64,000 nucleotides of DNA from positions 1,116,001 through 1,180,000 of the forward strand of contig JAPFFF010000031.1 in assembly GCA_039105265.1 (NCBI GenBank). Reading direction: 5' to 3'. A model generated the notes under the pieces. The model searched no databases. It saw only the letters and a list, made by a program, of their open reading frames with translations, and was not told the origin of the DNA. The position numbers were made by a program, and so were the translations under genes. Each line of letters begins with the position of its first letter. Position 1 is the first letter of the stretch. The stretch comes from Tritrichomonas musculus (Eukaryota; Parabasalia; Tritrichomonadida; Tritrichomonadidae). Positions 19,614 to 31,400 of this stretch are shown in pieces.

Positions 19614-20000
19614 TCATTCCATAAATTGGAATCTATTTTCAAGGCAGGCTCTTATTGCACGATTGATAACTTGGATGACGAATTGATCGTTATACTTTCT
19701 TTCTAATATTTGTGCGTGGTGTAAATACTGAAGGGCTTTATTCTTGTTATCATATTCATCGCCCCACATTCCTTTGAAAAAGAAACTAAGGTCAGTTGTA
19801 TTGATCCAAAGAGCAACTTCATCATTGGCCTTCTTTTGGACAGCCCTATCTTCTGAGTTCAATAAATCATGGAAATCTTTAGAAACGAACTTCAATAAGT
19901 CAGTTTTCCAGTTTTCTAAACCAATTTGGTTATCACCATACTTCTTTTTTCCGATGACGAGCATTTCAGAGATAGACAATGGTTCAGATGTTGCATCCAT
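19614..20000 (-). CDS. Small helical protein of unknown function
   Basis: A 128-residue protein, mostly alpha-helical by composition, with no signal peptide, membrane segment or known motif. Residues 20-70 (GLENWKTDLLKFVSKDFHDL) and 85-120 (NKALQYLHHAQILERKYNDQ) read as amphipathic helices. It is likely a real gene: the frame is balanced, it ends in TAA, and an Inr-like TCACTTTTAT lies 18-27 bases upstream of the ATG. I do not recognise the family. Confidence 0.55.
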   Translation of the reverse strand: MDATSEPLSISEMLVIGKKKYGDNQIGLENWKTDLLKFVSKDFHDLLNSEDRAVQKKANDEVALWINTTDLSFFFKGMWGDEYDNKNKALQYLHHAQILERKYNDQFVIQVINRAIRACLENRFQFME

Positions 20001-20017
20001 TTGATTACTTGTAAAAA

Positions 20018-20027
20018 ATAAAAGTGA
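20018..20027 (-). promoter_or_regulatory. Inr-like start element of the 19614 gene
   Basis: The reverse strand reads TCACTTTTAT, matching the trichomonad Inr pattern TCAYTWWT, ending 18 bases before the ATG at 20000. Confidence 0.5.
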
Positions 20028-20040
20028 AATGGACTTTTAT

Positions 20041-21589
20041 AAAATTTAAAAGGGATAATCAACAATATAAATATTTATCTATCAAGTATTCAATTCTCTC
20101 AAAATAATTCAAACCACAGTTTATAATTTGAATAAAAATTTTCTCTCAATTTGATCGCTTATTCAATCAGAGACCATTTATTATATTAAAATTTCTTAGT
20201 ATAAAAGCTAATTCTTAACCATTTGGTCACTCAATGTAATTTGATGTTTATGATTATATATACAAATAAACAGAAATTTGTTGGAAAATATGTTTTATAT
20301 CATATTTTCAATTTGAAAGATTATTATGAATACAAGTTTTTGAATGATTTTGAATACTTTTAGCAACCACTCACAATTCAATTATAGTTTTTATCGATTA
20401 TTGTTTATTTTAGGTTAAAAATTCTAAAAATATTGATAATTTGGCTATGTTTTATGAATAAATAATTATTTTCATCGATGATTTTACACTTTTGATGATA
20501 TAAAAAATTCAAAAAATTATAGAGATACAATGGGTGAATTTGTTAGTAATACACATTGATCAATTATATAATTATGTTTACCCAAATGTAAAACAAATAA
20601 TTGAAATATATAAATTTCGAAATTGAAATACTTTATATTTTAAAAAGATTATCTCAAATTGACAACTGTATAAGTGGATACAAACTGAAAATTGTTATTT
20701 TTTCTGAAATAAAACTATTTTAAAAATGCAATATTTTTATATTGTCATTTATAAGCTCAAATAAAAAGATTCAATGCAATAAAAACATGAAAAGATCATA
20801 TATAACAATGCTTGATTTATTTAGATTCACCATTAAGTATAATTCCAAGTTTTTTTTTTTATTGATCATTTACTTTATAACATATTTATATATTAATATT
20901 TAAAGTTTAAACAGAAATAAAGATTGGATACTATTTTTTTCAGTAACTATTAATAGAAAAAAAGATTTACATATTTTGATAAACATTTAATCAAAAAATA
21001 ATGTTGCTTTTTATTTAATATATAAAAACATGGATGTCTATTGCTGATATCTGATAGTGACAGAAACAGTTTTTCCTGAAATGCTAGAATTGATTAAACT
21101 GCAAAAAACAGATAAACTTCTTTCAGGTGTTGTTAAATACTAATACCGATCTTTAAACATTTATTCATTTATTTAAATAATATAAATAAAATCTAGAAAA
21201 AAAGCTTTGTTTTTTTTTACTCAGACTGTTATTTAGGTAAGTATTGTTAGTAACAATATTATAGTCGCAATATTTATTTAGCTCCAGTATTGATTAATTG
21301 CTTGAAAGATAAATATCCTTGATCAAAAATTGATTTCAGAATTGTGGTTTCAAAATATTTTTAATAATTTCATTTTTAAAAATAGTATTATATTAAAAAA
21401 ATATATTGTAATTAAAACTTATTTCTTTCATTATAAACAGATTTAAAAAACAATTGGACTCAATAAATATATTTTATTTCCTACTTGTGAAAAAGTTAAA
21501 GTTTATACAAATTGAAATAAAAACTTAAAATTTGAATATTTTATATTATTTCGTTACAAACTTTTTCAGAATAAAGACCAATTAAATAA
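20041..21589. other. Divergent intergenic region, 1.5 kb
   Basis: Low-complexity A/T DNA between two divergent genes. I see no coding remains, transposon ends or RNA genes. Confidence 0.4.
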
Positions 21590-24500
21590 ATGAAATCTTC
21601 AGTTTCTTTAGATTTATTTGAAGAAATATCTGTATATGATTATTTAAATACCAAAGGTGTTTCACAATTTGCCCTTTTGATAGATGGTATTAATGATTTT
21701 AACTCATTTTCAAATATAATTCTTGAATATCTAGATATTAACTCCTATATAATCAAAATTCATAGTGCAACCTCATTTATTTCAATGAATTCTGATATGA
21801 ATTACTTTAGAGATCATATTGAACCTCTATTCAAAACAAGTCATTACAGAGCATTCAGCATTTTTCTAAAAAAATCATTACTGAGCAATAAAATACAAGA
21901 ATTTTTCGATCTTAAACAAAATATTTTTTATTTATACCTTGAAAATGACACTTATCAAATAAATGATAATTTCAATAATCTCAAAAACATCAAAGATGTA
22001 AAATGTACATTATCTTACCCAAGAAAATATCTTTATGGATTTGATAATTTTTCAGATCTAATTTCATCCTATGTTGAAATTATTAAAAATTATCGAAAAT
22101 TTCCGGTCTTTGCCATTCTTCCATTGAATTTTTATTCAGAAAAAGAAATCGATTTAAGCACCTGCACTGGGATGGCGTCAATTAAAGATAAAGAATCATA
22201 TCCAATTTTTTCTTCGCTTAACTTTTTGCATTATTTCGGTTTTAAAGAAAAAGTTCCACCAAAACCGCAAAGAATGATGAATGTTGACGAAATCTACTCA
22301 ATAAGCAACGTAAATGACGTTCAAATAAGCCATTTGTACCAAAGAGATGAAGAAGAGTCGATCAGAACATTTCTCGGCTTTGATTCAAAATTCCGAATGC
22401 TTCATGCGTTCGACTTTTTCAATCGAAAAGAAAAAATGTATGATGATCCTATTCTTCTTGTAAAAGAGGATCAAATGATTGGTTTTAATATCAAGTATGA
22501 TTTGTATTATATTGAAATCAGGTCGTTATTTGAGAGCTCTTTATTTTTTTCAATTGATTTTACCGACTCTTTTCAATTGAATGATTCTTCTTCTTCGTTT
22601 TTGAGATTCGAAAATCTTATTGATTTTTATGATGCCAAATATACTCTCAAAACTTTGTTAAGCAACCGTTTAATCATAAAGAATCTTAATTCATTTGATA
22701 ATGAAGAATTGACAACTTTGTTTCCAAGCCAGAAAACATTGATGAAGAGAACTTTCTTCGTCATGTTTAGAATCAAAGTTTGCAAGGAAAGCCAAACTGG
22801 CCAAATTGCAACTCAAAATAATTTAAGCCAAGAATCAGATAAAAATCAAATTAGCATTTTCTTGCCTTATTTAAAAGAATGCGTTGTTTATAAAGAAGAT
22901 TTGATTTGCTCTCTTGATAATAAGAAGTATTTTGTTGCCGGCTTCAAGAGTGAACAAGCGAGAAATAACGCGCTATATAGCTTGGATCATTCAAAATATT
23001 TGGTCAAGGTGAAGTGCTTTATTCCAGAAGGCATTTCAAAGAAAATCCCTCCACCTCCTCCTAAAGAAGAAGTTAAGCAAACCAAGCCTCTTTTTCAGCC
23101 AAAGGAGAATACTTTTTATATTTATTTCGAAGAGTTTCCTGAGCGAAAGTTGAACTATTCAACTAATAAACTGCGTCCGTTATTTGGCCTAAGAAACATT
23201 TCTGATCTTCAAAGAAATTTCATCTATGATGATCAAGAGCTAACCTTCATCGGATTCAAAAGTAAAGAAGCATTGCAAAAAGCAATTGATGTCTCTTTCA
23301 CTAGAAAAAATGAACTGATCACAAATGCAGTCGGCGGCAACATTTACAGCTACCCAAGCGATGAATTCGTCATTTTCGAATATAAAAAGTGCAACTTTAC
23401 TGACAGTTCAAGTAATAGCAAAGTTGTTAGTAGAAGTGTTGATGCAAAATCAAGCAACAGTAAGAGCTCTATTTCAAATAGCAACGATAATGATAATTTA
23501 AATAATAGCGAAAATAAAAGTAAAATATCAAAAGGTATGAATGCCAAACCCGATACCAATGAAAATAAAAGTATCATTGTAAAAAGCAACAATTATAATG
23601 ACAGTGAAACTAACAACAATAATAATGGCATCATTTCAAATAACAATGTAAATACGAAAGACAATTTAAGTAAAAAAGATGATAAAAGTAATGTTCAAAA
23701 CAAAAGTAATGATGAAAGTACTATTCAAAATAATAGTGATAATAAAAATGCTATTACAAGCAACCATAATAATAACAGTACAATTCCAAACAGCAGTGAT
23801 AATAAAAATACTGTTCAAAACAACAATGATAATAAAAATACTGTTACAAACAAAATTGATAATAAGAGTACAATTCTAAACAGCAGGGATAATAAAAATA
23901 CTGTTATAAACAACAATGATAATAAAAATGCAGTTCAAAACAGCAATGATAATAAAAATACAGTTCAAAACAACAATGATAATAAAAATACAGTTCAAAA
24001 CAGCAATGATAATAAAAATACAGTTCAAAACAACAATGATAATAAAAATACAGTTCAAAACAGCAATGATAATAAAAATACAGTTCAAAACAACAATGAT
24101 AATAAAAATACAGTTCAAAACAACAATGATAATAAAAATACAGTTCAAAACAGCAATGATAATAAAAATGCTGTTACAAATAAAATTGATAAAAAGAGCA
24201 CAATTCCAAACAACAGAGATAATAAGAATACTGTTCAAAACATCCATAATAATAAAAATACTATTCCAAATAACAATGATAATAAAAATGTTATTCAAAT
24301 CAGCAGAGATAATAAAAATGACAAAGACAAAGAGGCTGTCAATATCGATTTTAATAGCAAAAGAGACGATGAAATATTAGATAAAGATGATGATTTTTAT
24401 ACAAAAAGCATTGATAACGACATTGATGATGATAGCGAAATTGAAGACTTCAATGATTATGATGAAGAAATTGTTAAAGACAATGAAAACAGTAGTAAAA

Positions 24501-27500
24501 AAGGCATCACTAGCAGTCAAGTCATTGATTTTAATAAGAACATTGATAACGATCAAAATCCAAAAGAAAAAGAAACAAAAAAAGGCAATCACAATCAAAC
24601 TTCCCTTGAAAACTTTATAATCAACTTAAAAGACTACCAAAAGCTCGAAGAGAATCCGATTGGAAACGGAAGTTACGGAGCAGTTTATCTTGTTGAAAAC
24701 GTCCACACACACAAGAAATATGTTGCAAAGATGAAGACCAAATGCAGCATAAGTGATCAAGACTTTATTGACGAGATTTCATTTTATACTAGATTTAAGT
24801 TCCCTCCAATTTTATCTCTTCATGGATACAGTCAATTGGACTATCGCAATAAACAACCACCAACGATGCTACTAGACTTCATGCCGAATGGTTCGCTTGA
24901 TAAATTGTTTGCAAAAGCTCGAAAATCAAATAAATACAACGATTTATTTAGACAGAAGAAATACATCATATTGTTAGGCATAGCGATTGCAATGGAATAT
25001 CTTCATAATGAAGGAGTTGTACATCGAGATTTAAAACCAGATAATATTCTGCTTGATGACAATTACTATCCAAGAATCAGTGATTTTGGCTCCTCAATCA
25101 TGTATTCTGAACGTGATCAAAAGAGGAAACAAACAGAATTAGATATAGTATCACCAATGTACATAGCACCAGAAATCTTTCTCGAAAAAGAAGCTTATTC
25201 ATATAAAGTTGATGTTTATTCATTTGCAATGATTGCTTATGAATTACTCACAGGAATAGAACCTTTTTCTGAAAGAAATTATCATTCACCTAAATCATTC
25301 ATTCTCGATGTTATTAAAGGTGCTCGTCCTGATTTATCAGTTGTTTCAGATCCTGAAATTCAAGCATTTTTTAAAAGATGTTGGTCTAAAGAACCTTCAG
25401 AAAGACCAAGTTTTCAGAAAATTTATGAAACGATAGTTTCGCCAAAGTTCCAATCAGTTTATCAATGCGATGATAATGAACATGAAAAACTCATTTATTG
25501 GTGTTTCCAAGACAGTGATGATAAGGAATTTAATTTCCAATATATTAAAGAAGCAGCCAGCAATGGAGATCCAAAAGCAATGTATAAATATGCTTATATT
25601 TTGTATTACTTACAAGATAATCAAGATGAAGGCATAAAAGAAATGATCAAAGCAGCTGACAAAGGATATCCAAAAGCCATTTATTATGCTGGAATATTTC
25701 TAGAGAAAAGGAAATCGCCACAAGATTTACAGAAGGCAAATAATTATTTTAAGAAGGCAGCCGATCTTGGAAATACTGATGCTATGGTAAATTATGGAGA
25801 TAATTTAATGAGTGGTATTGGAACCAAAGTTGATTCAAGGAAAGCAGTTAAATACATTAAAAAAGCAGCTGATTTAAAGAATGACAAAGGTTTATTTAAT
25901 TATGGTTTATATTTATTATATGGAAAAGGAGTTTTAAAGAACGAAAAAGAATCAGTTAAGTATTTCAAAATGGCAGCAGAATTAGGAAATGTTAGAGGAA
26001 TGTTTCAATATGCTTGTATGTTGAATTTTGGAATGGGAATTAAAAGAAATGTTGAAGAATCCGTGAAATATTATAAAAAAGCAATTGATTATGGTTATTC
26101 AGATGCAATGTTGAATTTAGGAGCAATGTATCAAGATGGAAGTCTTAACAATGATGAAGAACAAGCTGAAAAATATATTAAAATGGCTGCTGATCTTGGA
26201 AATGATTTAGCAATGTTAAGCTATGGAATAACATTGATTCAAAAAGTTTTCAATGATGATAATGATTTATATGGAGTCAAAAAACTTCTCAAAAAAGCAA
26301 ACAAATATTTAAAAGAAGCTGCTAATAAAGGAAATGCAAGTGCTAATTATTACCTTGAAAATTTACAATTGCTGTTTAATGATGTTAGTAATGATCATGA
26401 TTTAGAAGAGAAAATGATCCGATTGAAAAAGTTGAGTGAAATTCAAAATTCAATGTTTCAAACAGAATCAGAAAAACCAAAAATTCACAACTTGAATCCA
26501 AGAAACTTCAAGAAAACTATCAATAAAACAATTTATGATGTTGAAGTTAATACTTATCAAACATTTGATAATGATTCTTCTTTGCCTTTCATTGCAATTT
26601 CGCAAATAACTGTTTCTGATAAAATTAGATGTAAAATTGATCGACAATTACAAGCATTACCATTTTTCAAAGAAATAAAGAACAACATGTGTTATAATCA
26701 AGTTGATATCAATGACATTTATTCATTTTATTTCTTTTCAAAACAGAAACAGAAACAAAAGCAAGTCGATCAATCAAAGGACATTCATCAAATGAGTGAA
26801 AAAATCAACAAAATCATCACAAAAATAATGTCAAAAGAACAAATTAAATGTAATATGCCTGATGATTTTAAACCATTAGAATTAGAAAATTATGTTTATT
26901 ATGATGAATGTTTACTCACGCCAGATTTAGCAAAAACCTTTATTAAAATTTTGAATGCTTATCATGGAGTTCTTGAAGTTAAACAAAATGTTTTCGATGG
27001 CAAAAGAATTGTTAATTACGTAATAGTTAAAGAGAATTTACAAGAAGATGTTATTGTCATTGCAAAAGAACTTTTAGCTCCTCAAGGAATCATATTTAAA
27101 ACCTCTGATTATCCGTTATCAAAAGATATTATAATTAATGAACAAATGATCCTTCCACGTAATTGCGATTTTGATTTAATTTTGAATGAAATTAAATCAA
27201 TTGGAATTGAAGTAATAAATGTTGATCGTAATAAGTTGTTCTTGCATGAATATCCGGATCGTGTTCGAAAGTTATTTGAACGATTTTCTTTCATTTGCTT
27301 TGCTAATGAAGTTGATAAAATGGAAGCCGTTAATCACCTAAATTCATGCGTTTTTAAAGGAAAGAAAGATAATGTTCTTCATTACAATGTAGAATTACAT
27401 TATGCTTCATTCGATGACCATATTTATCCTCAATTTATAAGAGAAAAGATTCCTTTAATAATGAAAGACTTTAAAGGAATGTTGGATTGCCAACAAAATG

Positions 27501-27970
27501 TTGTTTCAATTGAATGTCCAATTGAAAAAACTTACATTGGCTTTGATACAATTGAACATTTGAGAAAATGTCATTTTTACTTCGATGATCGTATAAAAAT
27601 TTGGATGGCTCGCGAAAATCCAAAATTCTTTACTAGCAAGAAAGGTTTCTTTTACCTTTGTATTAAATCTAAGATAGCAGAAGAAACCGAATGCGTTGCT
27701 AACTTGATTTCGGAATTTGCAGGTGATATTCAATTGAGTTGTAGTGAAATTAAATATATTAATGAAAAAGAAAATGATTACGTGGTTCTTTACATTTCTT
27801 ACGTTGGATATAAAACAGTTGATGATTTGGAAAAGGCGGTTACAACATTGGAAGAAATACCTACTCACATAAGAGAACGCGTTTCTGTGACAATTTATAA
27901 AGGAAGTAAATATGCAAAATTGGAAATGGAAGAACCTGATGAAGCTGTTTTCTTTTATGGAAATTTATAA
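21590..27970 (+). CDS. Giant protein kinase with Sel1 repeats between RRM-like modules
   Basis: A 2126-residue protein. Residues about 1-590 contain several alpha/beta modules that end in a strand-helix signature like RRM beta4-alpha (VAGFKSEQARNNAL, FIGFKSKEALQKAI). Residues 604-1003 are Asn/Asp/Lys-rich low complexity with a 10-residue tandem repeat (NDNKNTVQNS/N). The kinase domain spans about 1014-1285: GNGSYGAVY glycine loop, AKM lysine, HRDLKPDN catalytic loop, DFG and APE, all intact, so it is probably active on Ser/Thr. Sel1 repeats (AMxxYGxxLxxGxGxxxxxxEAVKYxKxAADxG) occupy about 1313-1600. The C-terminus again has RRM-like modules (YIGFDTIEHLRKC, YVGYKTVDDLEKA). Kinase-Sel1 fusions are a hallmark of Tritrichomonas; the flanking RRM-like modules suggest RNA or protein binding. 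Sel1 repeats usually scaffold protein complexes. Confidence 0.75.
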   Translation: MKSSVSLDLFEEISVYDYLNTKGVSQFALLIDGINDFNSFSNIILEYLDINSYIIKIHSATSFISMNSDMNYFRDHIEPLFKTSHYRAFSIFLKKSLLSNKIQEFFDLKQNIFYLYLENDTYQINDNFNNLKNIKDVKCTLSYPRKYLYGFDNFSDLISSYVEIIKNYRKFPVFAILPLNFYSEKEIDLSTCTGMASIKDKESYPIFSSLNFLHYFGFKEKVPPKPQRMMNVDEIYSISNVNDVQISHLYQRDEEESIRTFLGFDSKFRMLHAFDFFNRKEKMYDDPILLVKEDQMIGFNIKYDLYYIEIRSLFESSLFFSIDFTDSFQLNDSSSSFLRFENLIDFYDAKYTLKTLLSNRLIIKNLNSFDNEELTTLFPSQKTLMKRTFFVMFRIKVCKESQTGQIATQNNLSQESDKNQISIFLPYLKECVVYKEDLICSLDNKKYFVAGFKSEQARNNALYSLDHSKYLVKVKCFIPEGISKKIPPPPPKEEVKQTKPLFQPKENTFYIYFEEFPERKLNYSTNKLRPLFGLRNISDLQRNFIYDDQELTFIGFKSKEALQKAIDVSFTRKNELITNAVGGNIYSYPSDEFVIFEYKKCNFTDSSSNSKVVSRSVDAKSSNSKSSISNSNDNDNLNNSENKSKISKGMNAKPDTNENKSIIVKSNNYNDSETNNNNNGIISNNNVNTKDNLSKKDDKSNVQNKSNDESTIQNNSDNKNAITSNHNNNSTIPNSSDNKNTVQNNNDNKNTVTNKIDNKSTILNSRDNKNTVINNNDNKNAVQNSNDNKNTVQNNNDNKNTVQNSNDNKNTVQNNNDNKNTVQNSNDNKNTVQNNNDNKNTVQNNNDNKNTVQNSNDNKNAVTNKIDKKSTIPNNRDNKNTVQNIHNNKNTIPNNNDNKNVIQISRDNKNDKDKEAVNIDFNSKRDDEILDKDDDFYTKSIDNDIDDDSEIEDFNDYDEEIVKDNENSSKKGITSSQVIDFNKNIDNDQNPKEKETKKGNHNQTSLENFIINLKDYQKLEENPIGNGSYGAVYLVENVHTHKKYVAKMKTKCSISDQDFIDEISFYTRFKFPPILSLHGYSQLDYRNKQPPTMLLDFMPNGSLDKLFAKARKSNKYNDLFRQKKYIILLGIAIAMEYLHNEGVVHRDLKPDNILLDDNYYPRISDFGSSIMYSERDQKRKQTELDIVSPMYIAPEIFLEKEAYSYKVDVYSFAMIAYELLTGIEPFSERNYHSPKSFILDVIKGARPDLSVVSDPEIQAFFKRCWSKEPSERPSFQKIYETIVSPKFQSVYQCDDNEHEKLIYWCFQDSDDKEFNFQYIKEAASNGDPKAMYKYAYILYYLQDNQDEGIKEMIKAADKGYPKAIYYAGIFLEKRKSPQDLQKANNYFKKAADLGNTDAMVNYGDNLMSGIGTKVDSRKAVKYIKKAADLKNDKGLFNYGLYLLYGKGVLKNEKESVKYFKMAAELGNVRGMFQYACMLNFGMGIKRNVEESVKYYKKAIDYGYSDAMLNLGAMYQDGSLNNDEEQAEKYIKMAADLGNDLAMLSYGITLIQKVFNDDNDLYGVKKLLKKANKYLKEAANKGNASANYYLENLQLLFNDVSNDHDLEEKMIRLKKLSEIQNSMFQTESEKPKIHNLNPRNFKKTINKTIYDVEVNTYQTFDNDSSLPFIAISQITVSDKIRCKIDRQLQALPFFKEIKNNMCYNQVDINDIYSFYFFSKQKQKQKQVDQSKDIHQMSEKINKIITKIMSKEQIKCNMPDDFKPLELENYVYYDECLLTPDLAKTFIKILNAYHGVLEVKQNVFDGKRIVNYVIVKENLQEDVIVIAKELLAPQGIIFKTSDYPLSKDIIINEQMILPRNCDFDLILNEIKSIGIEVINVDRNKLFLHEYPDRVRKLFERFSFICFANEVDKMEAVNHLNSCVFKGKKDNVLHYNVELHYASFDDHIYPQFIREKIPLIMKDFKGMLDCQQNVVSIECPIEKTYIGFDTIEHLRKCHFYFDDRIKIWMARENPKFFTSKKGFFYLCIKSKIAEETECVANLISEFAGDIQLSCSEIKYINEKENDYVVLYISYVGYKTVDDLEKAVTTLEEIPTHIRERVSVTIYKGSKYAKLEMEEPDEAVFFYGNL
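23750..24310 (+). repeat. 30-bp coding minisatellite
   Basis: The unit AATGATAATAAAAATACAGT plus TCAAAACAGC/AAC repeats about 18 times inside the kinase gene and encodes the 10-residue unit NDNKNTVQN(S/N). Units ending in AGC and AAC alternate from about 23910 to 24110, giving a 60-bp higher-order period. The array length is likely variable. Confidence 0.85.
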
Positions 27971-28014
27971 AAATTATTATTATTAGTAGAAGATTTGATG
28001 AAAATAAAAAGTCG

Positions 28015-28062
<48 letters not shown>

Positions 28063-28321
28063 CTGAGAGAGAGATTTGAAAGCATTTCTGAGGAAAAAAT
28101 CGAACTTTTTTATTGATTCTTTCCAACAATAAATATCTTCCTTTTCAAAAGAAATATCATATGAGAATTGTATTTCGAAAAAAAAAAAAAAAAATTGCTT
28201 GTTGCAAAAAATGTTCAATTTCTCTTAAATAATTTTACAGTAATATAAATTACTGTAACTTCACCTTTAATTGATTAAATGGTTATCAATAGATACATTC
28301 TGGCTCTCAAATTTTAAAAGG

Positions 28322-28352
<31 letters not shown>

Positions 28353-28421
28353 CAACTTAAAATAAAATATTAAAAATGTTTATTCATGATATTTAAATCT
28401 ATATTTCTATATATCTATCTA
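27971..28421. other. Convergent intergenic region with long homopolymers
   Basis: It holds a 46-base T run (28017-28062), an A run at about 28180-28193 and a 29-base A run (28322-28350). The last marks the limit of similarity between the inverted coiled-coil copy and its parent: the shared 3' flank stops in this tract. No gene is present. Confidence 0.6.
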
Positions 28422-28422
28422 T

Positions 28423-31400
28423 TTATTTGGTTTTTTGTTGTAATGTATCATCATCGATGTAACCAATGTCAACTAGTGCCTTCTTGTATTTCTCAATGTC
28501 TTGGCAAAGGTTGTTGTGATCGATTTCTGCGTTTTGGATTGCTTCTAACAATTTGATGTTCAATTTAGAAAGTTCTGTCTTCAATCGCTCAATTTCAGCA
28601 ATTAAGTTATCGTGGTCGCCTTTGGCCTTTTGCTTGGTGTCTGCCAATTCTTTCTGTAATGATTCGACCATCTTCTTCAAGTTTTCGATTTCCTTTGTGA
28701 GTGCGTCATGATCTTCTCTTGCCTTGCGCTGTGTGTCAGACAATGTTGATGTCAATTCTTTGACGTGGTTTTCGGAATCTGCCAACAATTTCTTAAGACG
28801 TTCGATTTCGCCACAAAGTTTGTCGTGGTCGTCTTTGGCAGCACGTTGCGTCTCAGTCAAAACTTTGTTCAATCTTTCAATTTCGCGTGTTAAGTTGTCG
28901 TGGTCGTCTTTGGCCTTGCGTTGCGTGTCTGACAAGGTTTGGTTCAAGTGTTGGATTTCGGTCTTCAACTTCTCGATTTCACGTGACAAGTTGTCGTGAT
29001 CTTCCTTGGCTTTACGCTGTGTCTCAGAGAGTTCCTTCTTGAGACGATCGATTTCAGCACTGAGTTTGTCGTGGTCTTGTTTGGCCTCGCGTTGTGTGTC
29101 AGCCAAAACTTTGTTGAGCCTTGAGATTTCGCTCTTCAATTGCTCGATTTCATGTGTGAGCTTGTCGTGGTCGTCTTTGGCCTCTTTCTTGAGTCTCTCA
29201 ATTTCGCGTGTCAAGTTGTCGTGGTCTTCTTTGGCCTTGCGCTGGGCTTCTGCCAATTGTTTCTTGAGGTTCTCGATTTCAGATGTCATCGATGAAATCT
29301 TTGAGTTCAAGCTTGAGATTTCTGACCTGAGCTTGCTGACTTCGTTTGTGAGGTTGTCGTTGTCTTGTTTGGCCTTGGCTTGCGTGTCTGCAAGCTGCTT
29401 CTTGAGGTTGTCGATTTCGGATTGCATGCTCGTGATCTTGGACTTCAAGCTCGAGTTTTCAGTGTTCAAACGGCTGATTTCGTGAGTGAGATTGTCGTGG
29501 TCCTGCCTTGTCTTTGATTGTGTGTCGGCCAACTCCTTCTTAAGGTTGTTGATTTCATCATTCAATTTCTTGATTTCGGCGGTTAACCTGTCGTGATCTT
29601 GTTGAGCTGCATGCTGAGAATCAGCGAGTTGCTTGTTGAGGCGATCGATCTCCGATTGCATGCTCTGGATCTTTGACTTCAATGTCGAGATTTCGCTTGT
29701 CAAGCTTGCAATTTGTGACTTCAAGTTGGCGATTTCAGTGCTCAGTTTCTGGTTCTCTGCTGTCAGTCTGTCGTGGTCCTCTTTAGCTTTACGGTTTGCT
29801 TCAGCCAAAGCGTCGTTGAGACGTTTGATCTCAGCAGTCAACTTGTCACGATCTTGCTGAGCATCACGCTTGGCATCAGCGAGTTGCCTGTTGAGGCGTT
29901 CGATTCCTGATGTCAGACTTGAGATCTTTGACTTCAAGTTTGTGATTTCGCTGTTCAGTTTCTGGTTTTCAGCTGACAATTTGTCGTGATCTTCTCTTGC
30001 CTTACGCTGTGTGTCTGCGAGTTCTTTCTTGAGGTTCGTGTTCTCTGTTGTCATGCTGTTGATCTTTGAGTTCAAGTTCTGGTTTTCACGAGTTAAGTTG
30101 TCGTGATCTTGTTTGGCTTTACGTTGTGTGTCCTGGATTGTGTTGTTCAAGTTCCTGATTTCATTCTTCATGTTGCTTGATTCTGTCTGGCTCTTGTTGG
30201 ATGTCTCATTGATGACTGTGTTCAATCTCTTGTTTTCTGTTGTCATTGTTGTGATCTTGTTGTTCAAGTTCTGGATTTCACGTGTCAAGTTGTCGTGGTC
30301 TTGCTGTGCCTTGCGCTGAGTGTCTGAAATTGTGCTGTTTAAGTTCCTGATTTCATTTGCCTGTTTGTCGTGGTCTTCTCTTGCTTTGCGTGTTGTTTCT
30401 GAGAGTGTGTTGTTGAGGTTCTTGATTTCAGTTGTCATGTTTGTGACCTTTGTTGTCAAGTTGTTGTTATCACGAGTTAAGTTGTCGTGATCAAGTTGTG
30501 CTTTGCGTTGTGTGTCTGAGATGACGTTATTGAGTCTCTTGATTTCAGATGTTCCATTGACGATCTTGTTGTTCAAGTTGTTGATTTCTGTTGTTTGGCT
30601 TGAAATCTTTGAGTTCAAGTTTGAGATTTGGCTTGTCAAGTTGTCGTGATCTTGTTTGGCCTTGTTCTGTGTCTCTGTGATGACAGTGTTCAGTCTCTTG
30701 TTTTCTGTTGTTAAGTTTGTGATCTTTGTGTTGAGTGATGAAACTTCATTTGACAACTTTCTGTTCTCGTTAGTTAAGTTGTCGTGGTCTTGTTGTGCCT
30801 TGCGTTGGTTCTCAGAGATTGTGTTGTTCAAGTTCTTGATCTCTGTTGTCATTGTTGCGATCTTTGTGTTGAGGTTGTTGATCTCAGATGTCTGTGAAGC
30901 AATCTTTGAGTTCAAGCTTGAGATTTGGTTGGTCAAATTGTCGTGGTCTTGTTTAGCCTTTCTCTCTGTTTCTGAAACGACGTTGTTGAGACGAGAAATT
31001 TCAGATGTCATTGTTGAAATCTTTGAATTGAGGTTGGTGATTTCAGTTGACAATTTCTAGTTCTCGGCTGTTAGTTTGTCATGATCTTCCTTGGCCTTGC
31101 GTTGTGTCTCTGCGTTGACTCTGTTAAGACGAGTGATTTCGCTTGTCATTGTTGAGATCTTTGAGTTCAAGCTGTTGATTGTGTTGGTCAAGCTGTCATG
31201 CTCTTGCTGTGCCTTGCGTTGTGTTTCAGAGAGAGTTGACTTGAGTGTGCTGATTTCGGATGTCATTGATGAAATCTTCTGGTTGAGATTTGCGATTTCT
31301 GTTGTCAGTCTCTTGTTCTCAGCAGCCAAACTGTCGTGGTCTTGTCTGGCCTTTCTCTCATTCTCTGGGATTGTTGAGTTGAGTCTGTTGAGTTCAGAAG

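Noticed and set aside
23679-24620. Ile/Met/Lys- and Ile/Val/Phe-rich frames in the Asn repeat of the kinase gene
   Set aside because: Out-of-frame readings of the 30-bp minisatellite.
28017-28351. Poly(T)/poly(A) tracts as evidence that the inverted coiled-coil copy is a retrogene
   Set aside because: Relative to the gene the downstream tract is T rather than A, and similarity extends beyond the stop into the 3' flank of the parent.
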